The notes under the pieces: model-generated
Database searches by the model: none
What the model saw: only the letters and a program-made list of their open reading frames with translations
Told to the model about the DNA's origin: nothing
IMG/VR virus record: IMGVR_UViG_3300031707_000182
Coordinates: 1 to 23,295 of that record
Source: a virus
DNA length: 23,295 bases
Strand: one strand, 5' to 3'
Program-made: the position numbers and the translations under genes
Shown: in pieces, positions 1 to 7,902 of the stretch
Numbering within the stretch: the stretch's first letter is position 1
Layout: each line of letters opens with the position of its first letter

Positions 1-1461
1 TTGCTCATTTGTAATAAGACATTATCTTATCTACAAATCCCATTGGAATTGAAACCTGAATTCTATCAACGACCAGCAAAACTCAGAATTTTCCCTGAGA
101 ATAAACTTAAGATATCCTTTGAGTGGCATCGTGGTGATGAACAACTTGAAGGATGGCACTACGACGAAAAGAAATCTCTTTGGGAAAGGATCGTGACTTG
201 TGAAGAAGTTGATGAATACAACTTTGACGTGGATCATATCATTCGGCACCTTGTTTCTAATGAACGTGATGCTGGTTGGTTCATCCTGTCTCGCAGTGGA
301 TGGACATTTGAAAATCGTCAACACGTCGTTGATGTCCTCACATCAAACGGCCTCAAACGTGGAGCTATTTCTAAGATACTAGGAAGTTCTATTCTTGATA
401 ATTGGGAACTTGTCAACATTCCATTCCAAGAAGAATACCCAGGTAATAGACAATGGAATAAGCATCCAGCTAGTTTAGCCTTCGAGCCATTGCAAGGTCA
501 GCATCCCACATGGGATCTAGTTTATAGCCACTGCGGCAAGAATCTAAATGACGCTGTTCGTGCAGCAGAATGGTGCAAACAATATGGGATTCTCAGTGGG
601 GCAGATTACCTACTTACCTGGACCGCAAGTCTTTTCCAATTTCCACTTGAACCTCTACCCTATCTGTTTTTCTACGGTCCTCAGAATTCTGGAAAATCAA
701 CATTCCATGAGTCACTATCCTTGTTATTTCGCAACGGGTACGCAAGAGCCGATGTTGCTCTTACAAGCAAAGGAAGTTTCAACGGTGAACTTGAAGGAGC
801 AGTCTTGTGCGTAGTCGAAGAAGTGAATCTCCAGAAGTCAAAGGAGTCATATGAAAAAATCAAAGATTGGGTTACTGCTTCTACGATCTCAATCCACCCT
901 AAAGGTAGAACACCATATCTGTCCCAGAATACTACCCATTGGATCCAATGTGCAAACAATCCTGGTTTCTGCCCCATTTTTCCTGGAGATAGCCGTATTG
1001 TGGTTACCTCTATTTCACCTATTGGTGGAGTTATACCTAAGAAGTTATTTATTGAGCGACTTACTGAAGAAGCCAGATATTTTCTGTACACATTACTAAA
1101 CTTAAAAATCTCTCTACCTATCGACCGTCTACGCATCCCTGTTCTGAGTACTCAACAGAAAGAAGTCCAACAAGAAATCAATGCTAGTATACTAGATGTA
1201 TTCATTGCTGAGAATTGTTACAGAATAGACGGACATGCTATTCCGTTTGCTGAGTTTTATGAGAAGTTCATGCAGATTGTTCCGATGCACGAACGAGGTT
1301 ACTGGTCACAAAGGAGGGTCGCCTTGTGTATCCCTGAGGACATTCCGAGAGGTAAGACAGGACAGTTTAATGTTACCTGTTTAGGCAACATGACATGGGA
1401 GCAGAACGCTACCCCACGAGTCAAACTTGCTCGTATCGAAGGGAGACTTACTCATGCCTAA
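1..1461 (+). CDS. Superfamily 3 replicative DNA helicase (D5/P4-type), 5' end cut by window
   Basis: Likely ATP-dependent helicase that unwinds phage DNA at the replication fork. The Walker A motif GPQNSGKST lies at about residues 226-234, an acidic Walker B (VVEE) at 271-274, a sensor/motif C asparagine in QCANNPGF near 319-320, and a candidate arginine finger in GDSR near 332. This order and spacing is that of SF3 helicases of the D5/P4 primase-helicase group. About 220 residues precede the ATPase, the last part resembling the D5 N-terminal helical region. The frame is open from the first base and the TTG there has no visible upstream context, so the true start, and possibly a primase domain, probably lies to the left. 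The stop overlaps the next gene's ATG by 8 nt, which suggests translational coupling. The helicase call is firm; the exact subfamily is inferred. Confidence 0.85.
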   Translation: MLICNKTLSYLQIPLELKPEFYQRPAKLRIFPENKLKISFEWHRGDEQLEGWHYDEKKSLWERIVTCEEVDEYNFDVDHIIRHLVSNERDAGWFILSRSGWTFENRQHVVDVLTSNGLKRGAISKILGSSILDNWELVNIPFQEEYPGNRQWNKHPASLAFEPLQGQHPTWDLVYSHCGKNLNDAVRAAEWCKQYGILSGADYLLTWTASLFQFPLEPLPYLFFYGPQNSGKSTFHESLSLLFRNGYARADVALTSKGSFNGELEGAVLCVVEEVNLQKSKESYEKIKDWVTASTISIHPKGRTPYLSQNTTHWIQCANNPGFCPIFPGDSRIVVTSISPIGGVIPKKLFIERLTEEARYFLYTLLNLKISLPIDRLRIPVLSTQQKEVQQEINASILDVFIAENCYRIDGHAIPFAEFYEKFMQIVPMHERGYWSQRRVALCIPEDIPRGKTGQFNVTCLGNMTWEQNATPRVKLARIEGRLTHA

Positions 1462-2275
1462 TACATATGTTTTATACAATAAAACTCATGATAGCTGTTG
1501 TGCTGCTTGGATTGCCAAGGTTTCCCGCGGTGCAGGTTCTCAACGTTTCTTTACTCAAGTTTTCAATGAAGAAAATTATGCTAGTTTTCAGATCTGCGAA
1601 GATGATACAATCTTCTTTATGGACTGTTTATTTAATCCAGATATAATGAGACCTATCTATTGTAAGAACGCTATTGCTCTCATCGGTTGTAATCCAGCAC
1701 TTGAGGAACAGGCAATGGAACTCAAGCGTAAGAAACTAGCACAAGTTGAATGGGATAGCAGATCATCAACTTGTATTCAAGCATGGAAATTCTTCAAAGG
1801 AAGTGGGTCTGAACCACTTTTCTTTGTGAAGTATATAGATGAACTCTTAAGAGGGGTAAGGAGTATGCCCTTCATCCGGGACATGAAAGTTGTTCTTCAA
1901 AGTTATCCTCCTGAATCCAAGACATACTCCACTCTTTTTAACATGAAACTCACAGACCTTCTACAAGAGATTGTTCCATTAAGACGATTACTTGATAATC
2001 TAGCTATTGAAGCAGCGAGTACCTGTACCTTTAACTATCAAAATTACCCAATAATTGTGTGTAGTTCACCGTTTCTTCTTGAAGAAATACTTGAAACTTT
2101 GATAATCCAGTATCCTACGGCCATTGGAATCCAACCAAGAAAGAATACAGCCATTGTTCATATTAAATCAAACAAAGAAATTGTGGATTATAAAGAATAT
2201 AATCCAGTAGGAACGAAGAATTATGTGCGATTCTCAGTAGACAAGGAAGCTCTTGAGGAGATTACAAAACCATGA
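1454..2275 (+). CDS. DHH-phosphoesterase-like protein with lost catalytic triad
   Basis: About 273 residues from the ATG at 1454, which has GGGAG eight bases upstream; the in-frame TTG at 1427 is a weaker choice. The layout follows DHH/DHHA1 phosphoesterases (oligoribonuclease/RecJ superfamily): an N-terminal strand then THDSCCAAW (D13) where active members have a D-G-x-x-A-A motif, a hydrophobic strand ending in D57 (FFMDCLF), then LIGCN at 76-80 where DHH is expected, a STCIQAW helix at 105-111, KYIDELLR at 126-133, and a C-terminal DHHA1-like half. Two aspartates are kept but the DHH triad reads GCN, so metal binding and nuclease activity are probably lost. It overlaps the helicase gene, so a role as a non-catalytic replication partner is an inference. 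Family placement is by eye only and is moderately sure. Confidence 0.55.
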   Translation: MPNTYVLYNKTHDSCCAAWIAKVSRGAGSQRFFTQVFNEENYASFQICEDDTIFFMDCLFNPDIMRPIYCKNAIALIGCNPALEEQAMELKRKKLAQVEWDSRSSTCIQAWKFFKGSGSEPLFFVKYIDELLRGVRSMPFIRDMKVVLQSYPPESKTYSTLFNMKLTDLLQEIVPLRRLLDNLAIEAASTCTFNYQNYPIIVCSSPFLLEEILETLIIQYPTAIGIQPRKNTAIVHIKSNKEIVDYKEYNPVGTKNYVRFSVDKEALEEITKP

Positions 2276-2319
2276 TCCTGACTGACGAAGGTGGAATCTA
2301 CCCTACCCCGGAGCCATGA
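2272..2319 (+). CDS. 15-codon mini-ORF bridging two genes
   Basis: ATG at 2272 overlaps the TGA of the DHH-like gene (ATGA), and its own TGA at 2317-2319 overlaps the ATG of the next gene at 2316 (again ATGA). A GAGGAG stretch at 2255-2260 is placed as its ribosome binding site, about 11 nt away. The peptide would be MILTDEGGIYPTPEP. The gene that follows has only a poor site of its own (GGAG ending two or three bases before its ATG), so ribosomes terminating here could re-initiate there. Whether the peptide matters in itself is unknown; it may be only a translational bridge, or chance. Confidence 0.3.
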   Translation: MILTDEGGIYPTPEP

Positions 2320-2840
2320 ACGTGAAATGGACCGTGTTGCTCGTACTGCTGGCGTCCCTCTGCTACGGAATGACGCTGACGCCGATCGCGCCGACTGTTC
2401 TGCTTCCCTACGACGCGGCGCAGTTGTGGATCGATGATGATAACAACGCTACTACAGGCTACGGAGCCGGGTACGGTCGGATGTGGCGATGGTGCGGAGC
2501 CGAGCCGCAGCACTTCCAGTGGTGCATAATGGGTCCGCAATCCACTGGCGGATGGGGCGACTGGATCGGGCTTGCCGCAGCGACCAGCCTTGGTACGACG
2601 ACCCCGATCATCCCATTCCCGCTCGGTGGTTCAACGCGGTGGGCTTTCGAAACGTACACCACAGGCAAGCTGGTAGAGACGAAAACCGGCACGAAGAGCG
2701 GCACAGCCTTCTCGGTGGTGGACAACTCCGCGATGCTGTGGTGCATGAGCGGGCCGGGCGTGCCGTACCCAGTGGGCTGCGGTGTGTTCGACGTGGACAC
2801 TGACGGAGATGTAGACTTAAAAGACTGGAGCAAGCGATGA
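2316..2840 (+). CDS. Secreted protein with C-terminal dockerin-like calcium loop
   Basis: A 174-residue protein of unknown role. Residues 1-18 form a signal peptide (K4, then a Leu/Val-rich core), so export is expected. Residues about 36-48 (LWIDDDNNATTGY) resemble the loop seen in some bacterial carbohydrate-binding or DOMON-like modules, a weak resemblance. The last 19 residues hold DVDTDGDVDLKDW (159-171), a single EF-hand-like calcium loop as in one half of a type I dockerin; a full dockerin has two. Four cysteines after the signal region could form disulfides. The gene is clearly richer in G+C than both neighbours and uses G/C-ending codons, a sign of recent acquisition. It is the last plus-strand gene before the convergent hairpin. 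It could be a cargo ('moron') gene acting at the cell surface; no function is assigned. Confidence 0.6.
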   Translation: MNVKWTVLLVLLASLCYGMTLTPIAPTVLLPYDAAQLWIDDDNNATTGYGAGYGRMWRWCGAEPQHFQWCIMGPQSTGGWGDWIGLAAATSLGTTTPIIPFPLGGSTRWAFETYTTGKLVETKTGTKSGTAFSVVDNSAMLWCMSGPGVPYPVGCGVFDVDTDGDVDLKDWSKR

Positions 2841-2881
2841 AGATGCTCTGGATCGAGACGTGCCATGAAACTAATAAATAA
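2837..2881 (+). CDS. Possible 14-codon mini-ORF after the secreted protein
   Basis: The stop of the secreted protein is embedded in ATGA, opening a 14-codon frame (MKMLWIETCHETNK) ending at TAA 2879-2881. It copies the overlap arrangement seen at 2272 and 2316. Apart from the overlap there is no evidence that it is translated, and the region runs straight into the A-rich flank of the hairpin. Confidence 0.12.
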   Translation: MKMLWIETCHETNK

Positions 2882-2930
2882 AACTAATAAAAGAGGGGAG
2901 CCGGGGGGAGATCGCCTATCCCCCGGCTCC
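2873..2930 (-). terminator. Strong hairpin between convergent gene blocks; late-operon terminator
   Basis: A perfect 11-bp G+C-rich stem pairs 2897-2907 with 2920-2930 around a 12-nt loop. Read on the minus strand, the stem is followed by CTCTTTTATTAGTTTTATT, the U-rich tail of an intrinsic terminator, and it lies just 24 nt past the stop of the last minus-strand gene. Read on the plus strand there is no U tract, so it would stop plus-strand transcription less well, although the stem could still slow polymerase arriving from the left. Confidence 0.75.
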
Positions 2931-2953
2931 GGCCACAGGAGAGAGAAGAAAGA

Positions 2954-5900
2954 CTATTTCCGCATGATGTACCGTGAAAGTTGTTTAGCTTCCTCTGTAT
3001 TTCCCCAATACATTGGATACTCGTAGAGGTCGCCACGGTCCTCAAGTCGTTGCATTATTTCATTGAACTGTTGTGAATACAGTTCTTCTTTTCCAAGTTT
3101 CGGTCGCGTTTCTTTAACTTTACCAATTAAAAGATTCGCGATTGACCCGCCAGTATCCTCGGTTTCCCAAGGTAACGAGTATGCTCGCACGGCTGGTGTT
3201 GACTTAAAGAGCATATTCCAACGAGGATCAATTCTTTCGTAGCCAGACTCAGCCTTGCGATAACCAGTCTCAATTCCAAGTTTCTGAGCACCCTTGAAAA
3301 GATGCTTCCAAACTGGTGGAGCCTTATCAATTTCTGAAAGATCACGACCAGAGTAGAAATCTTTTTGAGTTACCCATTCTAAAATACCTTTGGGAATCGG
3401 AGCAAGGGAAGAAGCAATCCTGCCTAACTTTCCCATCTGCATTGGGTCTTGAATCGGGAGACCCAAATCCAGCGATTTGATCCCACCTGTAGCTGGATTT
3501 TTACCAAGAATAAAAGCACCCGTCGAACGTAACCACTCAGGCGTTCCCTCAACCGGCTCATCTGTACGTCCAGTTGCGTATGCGTAAGCACGAATTTGAG
3601 GAGCCAACAAGTGCTCAAAGTGCAACGGAATATTTTTTCTTTGCCATGTATAAAAGAAAGCAGCACGTTGCATAGTCTGTCTTTCAAAATTAGAAAGTTC
3701 GTTATAATTAAACATATACTTGCGTACTGATGCAGCAGCCTCAGTAATTGTGTCACCTTTCATTCGACGATCAATAAAATGTGCAAGTCGAAAAGTATTC
3801 TCGACTCTTGTATTAAGTTCAAACCCAGGAGTCATAGCATCAAAGATTGTTCTTTTAGGTTTATCCATAATCTTCTTCTTCAAGTATGTCGTTGGATTCC
3901 AGAAGAAAGACTGCTTAATTTTATCATCAACCCAGGGCAACTGCTGAGATACGGCGTCAGCAATCTCTTTCACAGCACCACTATTAAGAGCCTCTTTCAT
4001 AAACTTCGTATTTGTTTTATCAAGAGTATCGGTAGTGCTATTAATCATTGAACTCATAATCTTATTAGCTTGAACATGCCGAGCAGGATTCCGTGTTCCT
4101 CCAAGAACACCAGAGTTCCAGTAAGCACCAAGGATATTTCTATTAAGATGCAAAGGCCAGATTGAAGTTACGGATGCTCGATAAACACCAGTCACATTAT
4201 CATAATCCTTCCAGAATCCTTTTTGATTTTTTAAGATCTCATAAGGTTTCATTGCGTCTTTCCAAAGTTCACGATCAATTCCATAGCTCTCAGGTATACC
4301 AGCTTCCTTGAGAGCACGAGTAATTGTTGACATATGCGAAACAACAAAGTTGGTATCATTCCACTTCTTGTAACCACTATTCTTAAGCATGGCACCAAGA
4401 GAATAAATCTTGTTGGGATCAGTAGCCTCTTCGCCAAACATATCAAACAATGTTTTAATGTAAACATGCTTCATGCCAGCAAAGGCTGAGGTTCGTGCTC
4501 TGGCCGCCGACGCAAGGAATGGATCATTGAAGAAGAACGGTTGGTCACCAGTATAACCAGCCTTCTTAGCAGAAGCGTTTAACTTAGTGATAGCCTGAGA
4601 AACTTCACGTTCACGCATACCAGCAATTCTTGTTCCGAAACTATTAATCTGACCATTAAAATTATGTTGTTCAAGTTCTTTTAGTTGATCCATCCAATCT
4701 CGACCTTGGGGTGACATATGATGGTGAACATAACTAAGAAGTCGGGATTCGTAAACACGCTCAGGAGCACCTAGAGCAATATTTCTTGCAAGATTCTCCT
4801 CTGTCATCGCAGCAAGATGGCCAAGGATTGCACGGTTTCCATGCGGCAGTCTACTGGTTAATTCTTGAACTAACTTTTCTTGCTGTGCAACAAAGTATTT
4901 TGTATGTCCCATCTGAGACTCGAAGGCGGCAATAGATTCTCTAGTAGGTCTGAGTCTCATTGCTTCATACGCAGCACTCAAGGTATCATTTTCCCAAAGT
5001 AAATTTTGCATTGCCTTTGGCAAGTTTTTGATTTCTTTAGTTGTTAAACCTTTCTTAATACGTTTAGCAAACTCACCAAGAGTGCGTATAACTTCCTTGC
5101 GACCTTGAGAACGAGGTTCACCAGCATACTCCATGTAATTTGCAGCATCATTCATCTGACCTTCTGTAAGTTCATCAACTCCAAGAATCTTCTTATACTG
5201 ATCTCTCAGTCCACCAATAATCTTAGCTTCTTCTTGCATCACAGTACCTTCGAGTCTCTTAGATACATCATAAGCAGCTTGCTTAGCACCAGACGGAAGA
5301 AAATTGAATGCTCTAAGTGGTTTACGAATCCACTCAGGAGTTAAGAACTCTTTATTAAATTTACCAAATTCAAACTGAGGCCCCCAAGGAATTTTCAATT
5401 TAAGAATCGCACGTTCATTCATACCAGCAATAAGACTACCAAGAGCGGTATCGGTCTTACCAAGTTCAGCAAGAGTAAGTTTTGCTCCTGGAACTAATGT
5501 ATCTGATAATCCAGTTTCTGTTGCTCGTTTACCAACTACCTTCTTTAATGTTCCAGCAATATCGTCAATTTCAGCATTGGCAGCTAAGAGCAACCGATCT
5601 CCCGTAAGACCAGCAGCATCAATAGGCTTTCTTACATTCTTAAGAGTATTAATTTCACCAAGAAGTTTGGATGTGCGGAGACCCTCAGCACCCTTTGCTG
5701 TTCTTCCAAGAATTCCTGGGCCTAAATACGTCAGAGGATCAAGACCGATATCAGCAATAAAACCAGCAAGGTCTCCCCAATCTGCCCCTGGTTTATTCTT
5801 ACCAAGCACCCCCCATTTCTCAAGAACATCACGACCACTTGTACTCGGAACTTTTAAATTAAAGAGACGGTTATGGAATGGTATCTGAGAAAGAGCAGCG

Positions 5901-6115
5901 TTCTTTAGATCACCAACAGCAAGATTGCGAACAAACTCTCCTGGTGCCATCACCGGAGCAAGCAAAGTATTAAAAGCATCAAGAGCAGAAAGACCAACTG
6001 TTTTTCCGATATCTAAAATTGAAGGAGACGGCATCTCTGGAATCTGAGCCAGTGCCGGAGGGGGCCTACGACTAATACCCATCTCTTCGTAAATTTGTGA
6101 AATAATCGGATTCAT
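2954..6115 (-). CDS. Large internal virion / ejection-type protein
   Basis: A 1053-residue protein, the last and largest gene of the late operon. It is largely alpha-helical. Near residues 120-135 it has the segment IADIGLDPLTYLGPG and around 800-815 FFYTWQRKNIPLHFE, both of which recur in very large virion proteins of short-tailed phages; I see no lysozyme, protease or polymerase motif. By size and position after the fibre and internal protein genes it is probably packed inside the capsid or tail and ejected with the DNA, but this is inferred. Its ATG overlaps the upstream stop (ATGA at 6112-6115) and has no clear ribosome binding site, so it probably depends on re-initiation. It ends 24 nt before the terminator stem. 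Confidence 0.6.
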   Translation of the reverse strand: MNPIISQIYEEMGISRRPPPALAQIPEMPSPSILDIGKTVGLSALDAFNTLLAPVMAPGEFVRNLAVGDLKNAALSQIPFHNRLFNLKVPSTSGRDVLEKWGVLGKNKPGADWGDLAGFIADIGLDPLTYLGPGILGRTAKGAEGLRTSKLLGEINTLKNVRKPIDAAGLTGDRLLLAANAEIDDIAGTLKKVVGKRATETGLSDTLVPGAKLTLAELGKTDTALGSLIAGMNERAILKLKIPWGPQFEFGKFNKEFLTPEWIRKPLRAFNFLPSGAKQAAYDVSKRLEGTVMQEEAKIIGGLRDQYKKILGVDELTEGQMNDAANYMEYAGEPRSQGRKEVIRTLGEFAKRIKKGLTTKEIKNLPKAMQNLLWENDTLSAAYEAMRLRPTRESIAAFESQMGHTKYFVAQQEKLVQELTSRLPHGNRAILGHLAAMTEENLARNIALGAPERVYESRLLSYVHHHMSPQGRDWMDQLKELEQHNFNGQINSFGTRIAGMREREVSQAITKLNASAKKAGYTGDQPFFFNDPFLASAARARTSAFAGMKHVYIKTLFDMFGEEATDPNKIYSLGAMLKNSGYKKWNDTNFVVSHMSTITRALKEAGIPESYGIDRELWKDAMKPYEILKNQKGFWKDYDNVTGVYRASVTSIWPLHLNRNILGAYWNSGVLGGTRNPARHVQANKIMSSMINSTTDTLDKTNTKFMKEALNSGAVKEIADAVSQQLPWVDDKIKQSFFWNPTTYLKKKIMDKPKRTIFDAMTPGFELNTRVENTFRLAHFIDRRMKGDTITEAAASVRKYMFNYNELSNFERQTMQRAAFFYTWQRKNIPLHFEHLLAPQIRAYAYATGRTDEPVEGTPEWLRSTGAFILGKNPATGGIKSLDLGLPIQDPMQMGKLGRIASSLAPIPKGILEWVTQKDFYSGRDLSEIDKAPPVWKHLFKGAQKLGIETGYRKAESGYERIDPRWNMLFKSTPAVRAYSLPWETEDTGGSIANLLIGKVKETRPKLGKEELYSQQFNEIMQRLEDRGDLYEYPMYWGNTEEAKQLSRYIMRK

Positions 6116-7893
6116 CGTTTTCTACTACGAGCACGTTGCCTAGCGTCTTCCTTTTCTTTCTTCTCAACTTCAACTTGATTCTTGCGCATAGTTTCAAAAA
6201 GTTGCTTTCGGAAAAGCAACTCACCAACGTTAGGATTGGCCGCCATTTGCCATTGCATATATTCTTGAAACTTTTCTGGTTCTAACGTAGACTGCATTTG
6301 GATCATTTCGGCCATGATTACTTTCAAAGCGGGAGCATCTGCTCCTGCAAGAACATCTAGTTTACCTTTAATAAGATTTCTTTCAGCCACTTTCAATAGT
6401 GAATCATCTTTAGCAGTGGCTATCTTAAGTGCAACTTCTTGTAAAGCAACATCACGAGCAGTTCTTGAAGTTTCTATTTGCTCAAGAAGTGCCTCACGTT
6501 GAGTTGGAATTAGACCACGTTGAGCATCTCGGAAAGCATTTTCAGATATAGCCTTTTTTTCTTCAATACTAAGTTGACGCCCTTCCATTTCTGCCCTTCT
6601 ATAAGCTAGATTAATCTCAGAACGAAACCTTTCCATCTGGACTTCATTCATAAGACTTCTTGCAAGTGAATCAGTTTCTTCAATAGATAATCTACGCCCA
6701 TCATGATCTATCTGCATATTTTGTAACTGTTGAGCCAACTCAATTCTCTGATCCTCAATAGACATACCATGTATAACTGCACTAGAATCAACACGCATTT
6801 TTGCAACTTGAGCAGATATTAGACCCCTCTGAGTCTCAGCTAGAGCATCCTCAATTTCTACTTGATGTGATTTAATAATAAGTTCTTGCTTTGCTAGATC
6901 AGTTTGAACTGCAAACTTTTCCCTCTCAAAACCTAGACCTTGCTCAGCCATTTGACGGCCATGCACCAAACTCAGAGCTTGCTGATTTGAAAGATTGGCT
7001 GCTGTATTAGTTGCGATTCTATTAAGATCTAATTCTTGCCACTCACGTTGTCCCTTTCCTTCAAGATAATCAGTTTGAGTACGGATTCCCTCAGTCTGAG
7101 CATCCTGTTGAGCAACAGCACCAGGTAACAAAGCCGCTGTCTTTTCTGTCTCGCCCTGGATATTACCAGTCTTTGCTTGCTCGCCAGGAAGGCCGCTTAA
7201 AAACTGAGCAACATCAAGGGCCCCTCGCTGCTGGACATTTTGAGCAGCAGAAGCTGATGTCGCTAATCCCGAAAGAGCATTAATTAGACTGGCCTGTCCT
7301 GTAGTCTCAGCAGAACGTGCTTGCATCCTTTGACCAGCAACATCGGCCTTAGTTTTAAAAAGATCGTTCAATGTTGTACTTTTAAGAACAGCTTGCTTTG
7401 TAGCAGTATCACGTTCATCTCTTGCACCTTCAACTCCAAGATTGCCACGCATTTCGAGAAGTTTCATACCGAGTTCAGCATTAGGATTGCGAGCGAGAGG
7501 AATAGAAGAATAGATTTTATTCGCACGCATCATCTTGCCAGCCATAGGAGCAACTTCGTTCCAGGCGGCACCAGTATCAAGAGTAGCCCGATCAGGGATA
7601 TTCTGAGTAGACCTTTGGATCTGATCTGAAAGACTTCTCAAATCAACATCCTCTACTGAGGACGTTGCAAAATCTGGCATTGCAAGACGGTTAGAAAGAC
7701 TGCCAGCATTTTTATAAAGTAGATCCATCATACGAGGATCAAACTGAGGTTGCTGCATTTGCATCAATTTTTGATAAAGCATCTCAGGTGTAACCTGTTG
7801 CTGAGGTTGCTGCTGGAATTGCTGCTGAGGTTGCTGCTGAGGTTGCTGCGCGTTTCTTAAATTCTCAAGCCTACCAATAGTCAAGAAAGCCAT
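6112..7893 (-). CDS. Glutamine-rich, coiled-coil internal virion protein
   Basis: A 593-residue protein with a short N-terminal tail (1-15), a Gln/Pro tract (16-33, PQQQ units), then an almost continuous helical, charged and Ala/Gln-rich body. It has internal repeats: GRRLSIEE at 399-406 and GRQLSIEE at 438-445, and TQRGLI at 354-359 and AQRGLI at 457-462. The C-terminus is strongly basic and acidic in alternation (KKEKEDARQRARSRKR). The start is backed by AGGAG six bases upstream. No enzymatic motif is seen. Length, composition and place between other structural genes suggest an internal or ejection protein, comparable in role only to the core proteins of T7-like phages; homology is not claimed. 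Confidence 0.55.
   Translation of the reverse strand: MAFLTIGRLENLRNAQQPQQQPQQQFQQQPQQQVTPEMLYQKLMQMQQPQFDPRMMDLLYKNAGSLSNRLAMPDFATSSVEDVDLRSLSDQIQRSTQNIPDRATLDTGAAWNEVAPMAGKMMRANKIYSSIPLARNPNAELGMKLLEMRGNLGVEGARDERDTATKQAVLKSTTLNDLFKTKADVAGQRMQARSAETTGQASLINALSGLATSASAAQNVQQRGALDVAQFLSGLPGEQAKTGNIQGETEKTAALLPGAVAQQDAQTEGIRTQTDYLEGKGQREWQELDLNRIATNTAANLSNQQALSLVHGRQMAEQGLGFEREKFAVQTDLAKQELIIKSHQVEIEDALAETQRGLISAQVAKMRVDSSAVIHGMSIEDQRIELAQQLQNMQIDHDGRRLSIEETDSLARSLMNEVQMERFRSEINLAYRRAEMEGRQLSIEEKKAISENAFRDAQRGLIPTQREALLEQIETSRTARDVALQEVALKIATAKDDSLLKVAERNLIKGKLDVLAGADAPALKVIMAEMIQMQSTLEPEKFQEYMQWQMAANPNVGELLFRKQLFETMRKNQVEVEKKEKEDARQRARSRKR
7795..7848 (-). repeat. CAG/CAA-rich tract encoding Gln/Pro repeats
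   Basis: Short imperfect tandem units (CAGCAACCTCAG-like on the minus strand) encode residues 16-33 of the 593-residue protein. The tract is a likely site of replication slippage and of length variation between related phages. Confidence 0.8.
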
Positions 7894-7902
7894 ATCTTAC
7901 TC

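Noticed and set aside
681-1136. Minus-strand frame opposite the helicase
   Set aside because: It is antisense to the conserved ATPase motifs, which explain the sequence fully.
2459-2866. Minus-strand frame of 135 codons opposite the secreted protein
   Set aside because: High G+C content opens long antisense frames; there is no ribosome binding site, and it would lie beyond the late-operon terminator.
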